A stretch of 64,000 nt of DNA from Eleginops maclovinus (lineage: Eukaryota > Chordata > Actinopteri > Perciformes > Eleginopidae): contig NC_086370.1 of the NCBI RefSeq assembly GCF_036324505.1, forward strand, positions 17,262,600-17,326,599, given 5' to 3'. Shown one piece after another: positions 47,664-58,487 of this stretch. The position numbers and the translations under genes are program-made. The notes beneath the pieces are model-generated. The model worked only from the letters and a program-made list of their open reading frames with translations, ran no database searches and had not been told where the DNA came from. How positions within the stretch are numbered: position 1 is the first letter of the stretch; every line of letters starts with the position of its first letter.

Positions 47664-48879
47664 CTATATACAATGTGTGTTTATATACAGTATGTGTGGT
47701 CCCCTTGATGATGATGATGATCTATTCTGCTGTTGATTCTTTAACAAGCATCATCCTTTTTAATGTACGTGGCTTAATAATGGTTGTGGATCCAAATGTT
47801 TGTATTTTTTGTCAGCCAGGTTCAATTGCTCGCTTTGGTTTGTCCTTTCTTTGGTTCTTTCTGAGGTTACACTGATGAATGCATTGATAGGCTACTCAGT
47901 TGCTTGCACAGGCTGCAAATGCATACATACACAAATAAATGTCTATGCCTATATGGTGAAATGCGTATACAGGTATGCACCTAAAGGAATGTATTTTGAT
48001 CCTTAATCTGAGTTTTTTAATTTTATTTAAAATACCTTTTATTTATCACCATAATCATATAGGCTGCATTAGGTAACTCCCAAAGCCCTCTTACCTTTAA
48101 AAAATAAAACGCACTAATGTGTGAGTTATTTTGAACTGATCTACTTTAATTTTATCTGAGGACATTTTTACCAAAGTAACTTTGCTTGTGTTTAAGCTAA
48201 ACGATCTCATAAGTAGCATATATGTACTGTAATGGAGTATATTATTCAAGAACTCTTTATTATCCTGCCTAAATCATCTGTTAAAAAGCCATGTACTTTA
48301 TGTAGCCTGAAAGTACCTGGCATTCACCAGTACCTTAGGCTACAAAACCTCTGATGGTATAAACATAAAGTCACACAGATTGTTTTTGTTTGTCCAGGTT
48401 TTGAGATAAATGTGTTGGAGATGCCCTCTGGCCCGAATTGTGGATTTTCTTAATATAATAATATTCAATGCAGTGAAAATGACTCACTGAATGTAACATT
48501 CACCTCTATTGTTCTGAGGTAAAAGCAGAAATCAAAATGACAGAGCCAAAAAAAAAACCCCTGCATGAATACCATTACACACAAAGGAGATTTTTGTTAT
48601 TTCGATGAGTAAGTTGTCCTTGTGGTCCTCATGTGTTTCATCCAAAATGTTTTACATTTATGCTGCATTGGTTTTAATGGGGTTAGAATGAAATCCACAT
48701 AATATCACACCATATGTGCTGGAAAGTATGATTCAGCCTTCTGTAATGTTGTGTTAATAAAGACAAACTGGACCAAGCAGGGATTACATTTGGCAGTTTT
48801 TTTTCTATAGAAACATAAAATAGAATGCTTCCTGCTTACCATGCAGGAAACTATTACTAGGAATTGTTCACAGCCAATT

Positions 48880-49190
48880 TATTTTTACCAACCCATCCTT
48901 TTTAATTAAGGTCCTGGCCTTTAATTGATGGATATCTTAATGTTTGCCATAAATGGATTAATAGTGGAGAGGGGCTCGGAGGAAAATGGAGCGAACCCCC
49001 TGGAGAGTGCTCTCTGTGTCCCAGAGGTCTTATCAGTCGCCCTCCTTGTCCCTTATGCGGCCCTATTTGCTGCTGACTGTCACCCTGCCAGATAGATAGA
49101 GGTCTAATAGAGAGGCCTGCGCTGTAAGTGATTGAGCTGTAAATACAGATTGACCTGAACTAAGACTCTCATCATCTGTAAACTCATTCA
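48880..49190. promoter_or_regulatory. Candidate conserved regulatory block A
   Basis: A repeat-free block with several homeodomain-type sites (TTTTTAATTAAGG, CTTTAATTGATGG, GGATTAATAG) beside balanced-composition segments. Composition and motif density resemble vertebrate conserved non-coding elements. Only a cross-species alignment can establish conservation; function is inferred from position upstream of nkx1.2. Confidence 0.35.
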
Positions 49191-49307
49191 ACACTCTGCG
49201 TCCTCTCTCCCTTGATGTCTGTGAGCGTCTGAATCATTTCCATCATTCAGGGGAGTGGGGGGGGGGGGCATCTCTGATCATGAGATAGAGAGTGAGCCAC
49301 ACAGCTC

Positions 49308-49330
49308 TGTGTGTGTGTGTGTGTGTGTGT
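49308..49330. repeat. (TG)n short microsatellite
   Basis: About 11 TG units, seen directly, preceded by a G-rich run near 49254-49268. Confidence 0.9.
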
Positions 49331-52300
49331 ATAAATGTGAGAGGGTGCTGGAGCGTCAAACTGCAGCCCTGAGATTATCTTTTCCGTCTGCCCCAGAGAG
49401 CGGAGATTGTCCCAGAGAGAATTTATGGAAATAGTCGTAAAACGTGAAGACTTCAGTAATGGGATATGTCGATAAAACCCACGGCGGCACAATCTACGGG
49501 AGTTTACTGAGGAGATGAGTGGCCCGGCTGTTATACAACTCAAATCTAATTTTCTCAATAAAGCCTTGTAAGTCAACAACACTAAAGCTTCCGTAAATCA
49601 TAATGCAGGACAGATTCATCAAGGCCATATTTATTATTATGGCCGAGTGCCACTGCAGCAGTCATCCTATCACTGACTGTGCTCTAATGGCGGAATTAGG
49701 TGACTTTCCTTGTGTAATGTTAACCATTTTCAGAGTTATTCCCGCCATTTAAGAGTTAAGAATTTGTTTTTTAGATTTAGACAGGAAGATCTTTTAAAAA
49801 ATGAAATGGGAATGGGCACAAAATCTCTGTTTTCCTGTAATTATGAAAGGTATACATTTTCAGACAATTAAGAGTCAAAATATTACGAATATATAAGTAC
49901 TTTCATCCAATTGTTAAGTGGTTGACTCGTACAAAGTGAAATCATAAAGGTATTTTTAGTTTGGGGATTTCTGTGCTCTTTCTTCACTGCAATTGTAAAA
50001 TCAATAAGGTTAAAGGGGTAGGTGTTTTTAATTTCAGGCTATGTCTGGTCTGGTTATTAAGAGCAGTTAATGACCCACAGTCCTCCCTGCAGATGATCCC
50101 AGGTTACACTTGCCAGAATGATTGGTGATTTTAAGAGAGAATTTTGAGTATTTAAGGAAAACTAAGTAATGTGCGTTGACATTCTATATTAATCAGAACT
50201 GTACCGTGATTCGAGTACATATAAAAAGGATGTGCATTAACAGCTGTCAGAAAACTTAATCCAAAGCTTTGAAAGTGTGCTATTTGGTGTCACTGCTTTA
50301 TTTACCTGAAAGACACCAAAAACACTTATCTCCAGAGTCGGTCCTTTGACTGCTGGATGCTCCACATGGGCAGTGATGCCTGCAGAGCCAGACAGCCAGG
50401 AGGGACACCTTCTGAAAGCCGGCGACTCCTCCCCTGGGGGAGGGAGAGGACCCACACCGTTTTACTAGGACAGAAGGGCAATAAGTGGTAAAGGAAAACA
50501 ATTATACCCCAATCATTTCCGATTCTTTGGCAGTCATGGGCGAAAACAGTTTTAAGGATGAAGGTTACCGAGCAGCGGAGGGCATCTTTGAATGCTTACC
50601 AATCTGATCAAGAGCCATTATGGTTGAAAATTGAATCTTAAAACCAAAATATTAATCGCTAATGAAAAAAAAAGAGATGCTTGAATATAATTGTTTTGTT
50701 ATTGAAGTTATGAGAAAATGGCTGCAATTTTGCATTTGAACGATTGCATCATAACTCTTTGTTTGGTTGTTTTTTAAAGCAACATAATGTAGTAAGCAGT
50801 ACTTTTGCAATTTACATCCTGTAAGTTTTGCGGAGTGTTGTTATACACCTCTGTCTTAAATATGGACAGCTGTAACATGTAGCACATTTGTTTCTTATAA
50901 ATGATCAATAATAGAAGGCTGACATCTTTGCTTGCACAGATTAATATGACATTTGACAAGCAATGGATATATTAGTACTTCCTTGTTTCATTACTTACAT
51001 CTGGCTTCAGTAATGGAACGAAACCAGCACTGCTTCCCACACCATATCCCGCCACCCTAGTACTGAAAAACATCCTCCTCCTGCCGATCCAAATCTCCTG
51101 TGGTGTAAATACACACTAACTCTTCCCCAGTTGGCCCCAGTCCTGTAAGAACAGCTAATTTATCAAACGTCTGTGGCAAACTGCTTGCTTTAAAACTTTT
51201 CAAAGGAAAATAAAACCAGAAGCCTCTGCACAGCTATAAATATACAGGAGTGGGATTAGAATGGGTTTTTTCCCCCATGATTTTGGTTAACTAACTCATT
51301 TTAAGAAGTTGGTTAGAGTAGCTTGAGGACAGCTTGTTGTAATCAACATGTGCCAGTATATTTATAAAAAAATAAAAGCTGTAACTAATAAATGTAGGCT
51401 CATGGAGCACATGTTGAATCCTCTGCTTTAAACAGTCTTGAAACCAAAGTCCTGTTTATTGCACAGGCTATTGGAACAACACAGCTGAGCTGTCACCTCA
51501 ACATACTCAGGTCTTTATTTGAGTCTGTGGTCGTGCTCAGAGTCAGAATTGAAGCTGCTCTGGGGATCTAGATCCTGGATCAACAGTAATCTGCCTCCCA
51601 TGGAGGTCACCATTTAGTTATAGGAGGCAAAGGTTCCCTCTGCTGTTTTCAGTCCAACTTCTATTAGCAATCTGTTAGCCGCAGTCCATTGAGAGGGAGG
51701 ACTGAAGCACAAGCTCCTGGGAGCACACAAACATACAAAGACACACACACAGCTCACGGCACAGACCTTGTTTGATGAAAAAGAACAATTAAGGGAGAAA
51801 TGAGGGAGAATCATCAGGGGAAATGGCTGATGAAGACTTTATTGATTAGAGCAGCACCACTGATCCAGCTCTCACTGTAGCAATTACCAGCAGCAGCAGC
51901 AGACGCAGCAGCAGCAGCCGGCCGCTAGTGGGGCCTTCATGATGCAGGGCCACGTTTTAAGACCAGGGCCTGAAAGACAGGAAGAGATGAAGACTTTCAG
52001 ACTCTGATAGAAAGCACCAACATTAGCCTTTAATTTTAGTGGAAAACAGAACAATGTCCTGAACTCTTCCATGAAATGTATTGTTTTGTGCACACGATTA
52101 GATGATGCTAGATGACATAATGTGCTGCTTAATACCATTTGTTATCAAAACAATCTGCATGTATTAACAACAGAGTAGATGCAAATCGGAAAAATTAAAT
52201 GGTATTAAATGCACCCCTTGGCTCAGGGGAAATGATTTTTTGGTCTTATGGGTGGAGTTATTGTCCTCTGGATAGTATACAGTATGTTTACTGTGTAGGA

Positions 52301-52839
52301 CCTGCTCAAAATAAATTCCCTGTGTTTTCTGTATTTACCAAAACCCTTGACTTGCATCTGTAGAGCAGGCATGCAGCAGAGCAGGCTGGGATCTGCAGAA
52401 TGAATCATCCTCTTCTAACTAAGGCCAATAATGAATTCAAATCCCAAGTGAATAAGGCAATAAAGTCTTTTGGGGGCACATCTGAGTCTACAGGCCTGCA
52501 TACCCGTTGCGGAGGCCGGCTGATCATTTCCATTTGTTTGTTTGCTCAGCTAAGACAGCTTTGTATTTGTATTTAAATCTGATTGTTGTCTCGTTCTGGA
52601 CTTAGAGCAAAGATGATGTGAGGCAATTGATGTGTATGTTGACTGATTAATGAAGTTGTTTAAAATCCGGAGACTTGCATGCATAGGTGGATTGAAACAG
52701 CGTTCTCTCGTAGCATGGCGATAGAGTTTAAATGTATCAGTTGTATACGAACACAACAAATTCAGATTTGCTTTATTGGAGGTTGCATCTCGTTGTGTTA
52801 TTATACTTTCTCAACGTGCACTGAAAAGCCCGTGAATGA

Positions 52840-53010
52840 TCTGGATTAGAATATGGAGCTTCATCATTGTGGCCTAGATACCAAGTTCAAAGGTCATATG
52901 AGTTGACCTTGGGTGATCGTCATTTAATTAAAGGCGAAGGGCCAAGATTTAATTTAAAATGTGACCTAGCGCTCCGAGAACTGAATGAGGGGTTCCCCAA
53001 ACATATTAAA
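52840..53010. promoter_or_regulatory. Candidate regulatory block B with nuclear-receptor half-sites
   Basis: At 52884-52896 AGTTCA-A-AGGTCA forms a DR1. The same AGGTCA (52891-52896) pairs with TGACCT at 52904-52909 as an inverted repeat with seven-base spacing. TCATTTAATTAAAGG follows. This density of receptor half-sites in a repeat-free stretch suggests an enhancer; which receptor binds, if any, cannot be told. Confidence 0.35.
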
Positions 53011-53779
53011 CTGAGCCAGACACAAGATGAGATAAGATGATGGAATAATTTTCAAACGCAAATAATATAATATCAAATTTACAATTGTACAATTAATGTG
53101 CATTAGTTCTGATTTTTCTGTTTCTGAGAATTTCTGTCGCTATACACATTTAAGAATCGTTTTTCAGGCTTCTATATGTGCACCTCTTACTTTTATCAAA
53201 AAGAACCAAACATATTCCTTTTTTTATATTTGAAAGACCAACCCTATTTGGAATTATTCTAAGTTACAGTAAGTGGTCACATTTATGTGTTCAGTATACA
53301 ATAATAAAGCCTCAGTAAATGATGTAACTCCAAAATATACTGTATAAATCAACTGTAAAGATGCCTACTGTTAACTTAAATAAATATGTATTCATAAAAA
53401 TTGCATTTATGCAGAACCAGAAACACAAATCTATTCTAAAACTAACTAACGAATGCGTATAATTGACCTAACTTTGACTTAAAATAATTAACATTGCTTG
53501 GTCGTAAAAGGAGCACGTGCTTTGGGCTTTAATGTCATAATTTCAGGCTGGATTAAAGGGAACCACTCCTCCCAGTAACATCCACCATTACAGAGCCAGT
53601 GTGCTCTCGTTCTGCAGCTCACTTACTGCAGCCTCACAGTTTCACAAGCTAGTGGACCATTTGGCAAGGGCACAGAAACAAAAAAGAGATAATGGTCAAT
53701 GGAGAAATATAAAGGGACAAACACAATCTGTTTCTGCACTAGATGGAGATGAATGGGGCATAATCCATTGCCTTCCATC

Positions 53780-54130
53780 ACACCTTCCCAGCCTGCTCCC
53801 CGCTTAACCGCAATGATGATTAATCCAACACCCACTATTTATATTTCCTAATTGTAATTAGCACGAATTATCAATTATGGTTAGTGCCTAATTGCCCTTC
53901 ATAAAGACAGCTCCCCAGGTTTAAACGGGTCCATTTAAATAATGTAACTAATAGCTCTTGCCTTTGCGTTGCGGATATATCTTCATTGTTCCACGCGTGA
54001 ACTGTGATGGTTGCTCGTAATTTAACAGGGCAATCGAGAGAAGGAGTGCAGGTGGCACTGCGGGACTAATTATTGTTAATGAATTATGATGTGACCTTCT
54101 CAGAACAATGGCTAATCAATGCTCACGTTG
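53780..54130. promoter_or_regulatory. Candidate regulatory block C, TAATTA-dense
   Basis: Within about 350 bp there are many TAATTA/TAATTG/ATTA cores (CCTAATTGTAATTAGC, GAATTATCAATTATGG, GACTAATTATTGTTAATGAA), interleaved with non-repetitive GC-balanced sequence. This is the strongest developmental-enhancer-like stretch in the gene-poor interval. No coding frame was recognised. Confidence 0.4.
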
Positions 54131-56740
54131 AGTGACAGTGCGCTCTGTGCAGATGCCAGGGACCACACAGCCATTAGGCCTCAGCCCTCTGGAAAACACG
54201 CGGCTGCAGCTCTTCCTGTCTTCTCTTCGTCCCTCACAGAATCTATATCTCCTCTACGCTCAAGTCCTGTGGCTGCTTTGCATTTTTTGTGTGGAAGAGG
54301 ACAGGTCAGTCAAAATATTTGGTCAGCCCTTTTGACAGACGAAACAATCCGCATGTCTGGGGCTAGGCAGTGGATAAGGCCGTGAAAACTTTCTGCACAT
54401 TTTTCCTCAGTTTCTGGTTTCATGACTTTTGCTCCATTGAATTTTAAGTAGGTATGAGCATATTTTATATTCAGTATTGGTAACAGTTCCATATGGGCTA
54501 ATCACAGGATCGTATCTCTGTGATTGTTTTTTTTTAATCAGGTACGGTTATTAAACATATCTGATAGCTGCCATCATGGTATATGCTACAGTCAGTGTGT
54601 TACACTCACATTTTAATTCCTTTAATCTTCTACATTTTCAGATTTTCAAACTTTTGCACAAGTTGCGGTTAAACCTTTAAATGTAATGGTTTAAATGATG
54701 CTTAGAGTTCTGTGTTGTAAAAGTTTGAACATAAAGAATCAGCAGTATTGTAAACTGAGTCGTGTTTTTTCAATTTTTCAGGGAGAAAAATATTCGTTTT
54801 TCAGTTTTTTAAATTGCAGGGTTAAGTACATCAATACTAATGTTTTATAAACAGTTTAGTTGTTTGTTTTAGAGGGGGGGAAATCCAGAAATTGTATGTT
54901 TTTTTTAGGGGAACATTTGTGTTTTTCTGAACTGAGAAAACCAACAGATCCCGTGCAGTTTTAAGCATTTAAAAACCACTGAATATCGCATACAAATAAA
55001 GATGTTTTTTGCACATGTTCACCCTGCTATAAGGAGGTTTTTGACCTAATAACTGATCGGAACAAGATGTCAAAATAAAATAAACTTTGATTGAACTAAA
55101 CATTTCTGGTCAGTACATGTTTGAAAGTTGGCTCCCTTTGCCGTCATGACCACACTGTACTGGTTGATAGTTGACTACATCAGCATTTGAACTGACCTTT
55201 ACCTTGTTGTGACAGGGGCGCAGTATGACTGACAGTGTCCCTCAGCATAATTTACCCCCACCCCACATCGCCCTCCATCTCCTCTGCGATGCAGTTGACC
55301 CCTTTACAAATCACCCCCAACTTTACACATCTGCTGCCTGTCAGCATCTGCCAGGCGCACTCACCCGTCCCACCCATAATGAAAAACTCTCATTACTCGC
55401 CTCCACCCAACAGGTATACAGGCCGTTAGGACAATTACTGGGCAATGCCACTGACCTTGTTGTTGGAAAGAGTCAAACAAACACAGAGGTCCCACTGACA
55501 GGAGGCCTGATAGCACAACTGTAGGCATGCAGTGCAGACGGAAAACTGGGCAAAATTTGTGAAAGCTTCATGCGTGTTAAGGAAGAGTGCACTGTACATA
55601 CTGCCAGTTAAATGCTGACTGTCTCTGAGTGCAGATAAAGTAGAAACATAGGTAGTGTTGCATGTTAGACAAACCAAATTTCCAAATAATGGCATAAAAT
55701 ATGAGCTTGATTTCATGTCAGCAAAGTATGAGAAAAGAAAATGACAGACTAAATCATAGCATGCTTTTAGTAGTCTTTATCTTTTGTCCAAGGCATGTTT
55801 CTCATTTAGCATTTAATATTTGCAAAATGATGTGGATTTGATAAAACAGAATAAATAAATAAAAATCAGGAGGTTTCTGCAAGCTGATACTCGTATCATA
55901 CTGAAACAAATGGAAACGGACAGGAAAAAAAAGATCTAGTTTTACGTTTTTAGAACTGCCAAAATGTAAAATGACAAGGCATGCACAGCCATTGGTACGT
56001 TCTTCAGAGATGCTACTGTAGCTTAGAAACCACAACAACTACAAAGTAAAGGAATTTGGCAGGGAGGATCTAACGGCCTCACCTAATGATTCACCGGACA
56101 CTTGCTGGCCTTTTGTTTGAGTCCCACTTTACAGGAGAGTCAGGGAGACGGTGGAGGACTTTAGGGAAAACAAAAAACACTACAGTCTGTGAGTAGAGCC
56201 TCAGCTTAGACAAATTATCTGACGTTTAGCAGACTTGGGGTAGCCTCCCCGTGAAGTGATGACTTTATTGACCCTTGAAGGGGGTCTCGGATGGAAGTGT
56301 GTCTCTTTGGCTCCCTGCGGTGCACCTCTCCTCCTCTCTGAAGTTTTGCCCCGGCCCGTACACACTCAGCTGCTGTTCCCGCTCTCTGAAGTCTACCTGA
56401 GGGCCTCTTTGTCCTCGGGGCTCGTCCCTTTGTTCTGCCGACCCACACAAACAGATGTCCAGCCACTGGGCGCTCTCGTAGGAAGTTGTAAACCTCCAAT
56501 GTGCACCGGGTTCCATTCATATGGAGGGACTACAGTAATGGCCGTGCAAGTGCCATACACATGCAAATGCAGACACGCAGACACCCTGTAGGGGCGGCTT
56601 TAACAAATGTTTGACTATGTAACTACTGCAGAGCAAGCCGGTGCACCAGACTATGACTGGGTAGCAATGAAACCTCCATGCAGCAGAGTAATCACCCTGA
56701 ACTGTATAAGTGACACAGGAAATTGTGTAGGGAGGAATTT

Positions 56741-56742
<2 letters not shown>

Positions 56743-56772
<30 letters not shown>
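56743..56772. repeat. (GT)15 microsatellite
   Basis: Thirty bases of pure GT, seen directly. Confidence 0.93.
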
Positions 56773-56775
<3 letters not shown>

Positions 56776-57959
56776 CATGATCGGATCCCCCATGTCACCA
56801 ACACCAGACAGAATTACAGACAGAGAAACAGCATCTGTGTCATCCCCACAATATGGACCTCACAGGCTTCAATAGTAAAATATGTTAATATGTTGACAGT
56901 TACATCTTACAACAGACGGAATTTGTACTTTTTTACCACCAGTTAAAGCCTATTTTAATCACGACAAAATATTGTTATTAAAATAGCAAAATATGCACTA
57001 AAATGTAGTAGATTGTTGTAGGGCTGAGTAGTAAGGACACTTCTGTGCTGGTGCAGTTGCTCGTTTGGCCTTCCAGTATCCAAAAAGCCTGTCCGTAGCC
57101 ATCAGGCTTTATCTCTATTGGGCACCTGCTGAGAATATTGATCCTGTGCTGGTCTCGCCATTTTAGCCATCACCAAGCATCAAGCTTTAAACAGCCCTAT
57201 GTCACTTTATATTGAATACTAATAGCAAAGAGTAGGGGGCCAACTGATTGTAAATATCAATCTATCACCTTAGGTGAGAAAACAATCAGCTGTATTCATT
57301 GTATCCCAACTAGATGTTTGTATTAAAAAAGCATCAGATTCCTCCTGGATTCTTTTAGTGTTTTTTTTTTGTTGTGTTATTTGATAAACACGTAGAAATA
57401 CTGTCATTTGGTGTCGATTTTTTAAAAGCAAGCAAATTAAGCGTAAACTATTTTCTGGCTTTTCTCTTGTCTTTCAAATTTGAAACTTGCTGCAGTGTAG
57501 TGTTATAAAGTTAAAACAATACAGGAAATGCATTACTGGGAATATCGACACTCTGTCCGACCAGATATACCATAAAAAGATATTCAATTAATAACAAGAA
57601 GATACCCGTTATTTTAAGAGGCACATTTTAAACAATATGCTATTACCATTAGTTAGTATCAGTATATCCAATTATAATTCAATTTAAGCTCTCGTAGCCT
57701 CCTATGTTGTGAATGAAAAATAGTACCTTCATAATGTATGCAAAGTGGAAACAATCATCATTAATGGGCTCCTGAATCGTATATGAACACCTATATATCA
57801 CATACTACAAGTAGATATCAAAGTTGACTTTCTTTTCCATAATTGAACAGTTACTGATGTCTGTTCTTCATTAATCCCATTGTCTCTGTTAACAACGTTG
57901 AAGCAGAAATACTGCATTAATGTCGATGTGTTTTACATTTTATCATTAAAAGTTATTTG

Positions 57960-58310
57960 TAGTGATTGGAGTTGTGGGTCTCTAGGTTTATTTGGTTAAA
58001 CCATTTGGTTTCGATTAGGATATTCATTCTCTAGGGACAAGAAAATCTCCTTTCTGGCAGTAACGTCTCTAAAGAGTTCAATTTAGGGAGAGAGGGCGAT
58101 CTCTGATATGGATCAAGTGCCATCTGTGCCCAATTTACGTGGATTATTGAATTTAATGATATGGGTGATTATCGACGAATGCTTTGAGCCCATTAGGTGG
58201 TCGTGTGAAACACTAATAGTGTTTGTGTCACGTGTCTGGGTGAGAGACGGGGGGATTGGGGGGCGGGAGACTCTTTAAAGACCGAGCTCCGGTCATCTCA
58301 TTCACGCTGC
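57960..58310 (+). promoter_or_regulatory. nkx1.2: nkx1.2 promoter region
   Basis: Immediately upstream of the gene: a perfect inverted repeat AAACACT-AAT-AGTGTTT (58208-58224), a CACGTG E-box (58229-58234), an Sp1-type GGGGCGGG (58260-58266), a TATA-like TTTAAA (58274-58279) and an initiator-like TCATTC with A at 58300, 26 bp downstream. The spacing suits a focused start near 58300, giving a leader of about 188 bp. The distal half has TGATATGG- and TTTAATGATAT-type AT motifs. Motifs are seen; use is inferred. Confidence 0.5.
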
Positions 58311-58379
58311 AAGTCTGACAGACACAAGCAGAGGAGCAAGGTCCACACTACGAGGGATCATCACAAATAATCTTGTTGG

Positions 58380-58438
58380 ATGAATTTTGGCTACGAGAAG
58401 TAGGATAAAGTATGAGAAGTTCCTCTCCACACGCGTAA
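58380..58438 (+). promoter_or_regulatory. nkx1.2: Two short uORFs in the nkx1.2 leader
   Basis: If transcription starts near 58300, the leader contains ATG at 58380 with a stop at 58401-58403 (7 codons) and ATG at 58412 with a stop at 58436-58438 (8 codons), both closed before the main ATG at 58488. They could temper translation; this depends on the unproven start site. Confidence 0.5.
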
Positions 58439-58487
58439 TTACGCACGTCAGTCCTTGCCTTTCTTTAAAGCTGTTTCTATCTAAAGG

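Noticed and set aside
50117..50160. AGAATGATTGGTGATTTTAA, suggesting the LHPP peptide MIGDD
   Set aside because: It is on the plus strand instead of the expected minus strand, the following residues do not match, and there are no splice sites around it.
55240..55290. Minus-strand EGDVGWG, faintly like LHPP GDVGG
   Set aside because: A stop follows at once and the preceding residues share nothing with the family.
56215..56591. Overlapping plus and minus open frames of about 100 codons in a GC-richer patch
   Set aside because: Both strands are open because the patch is GC-rich; no motif or flanking splice signals. It may be an old repeat or a regulatory patch.
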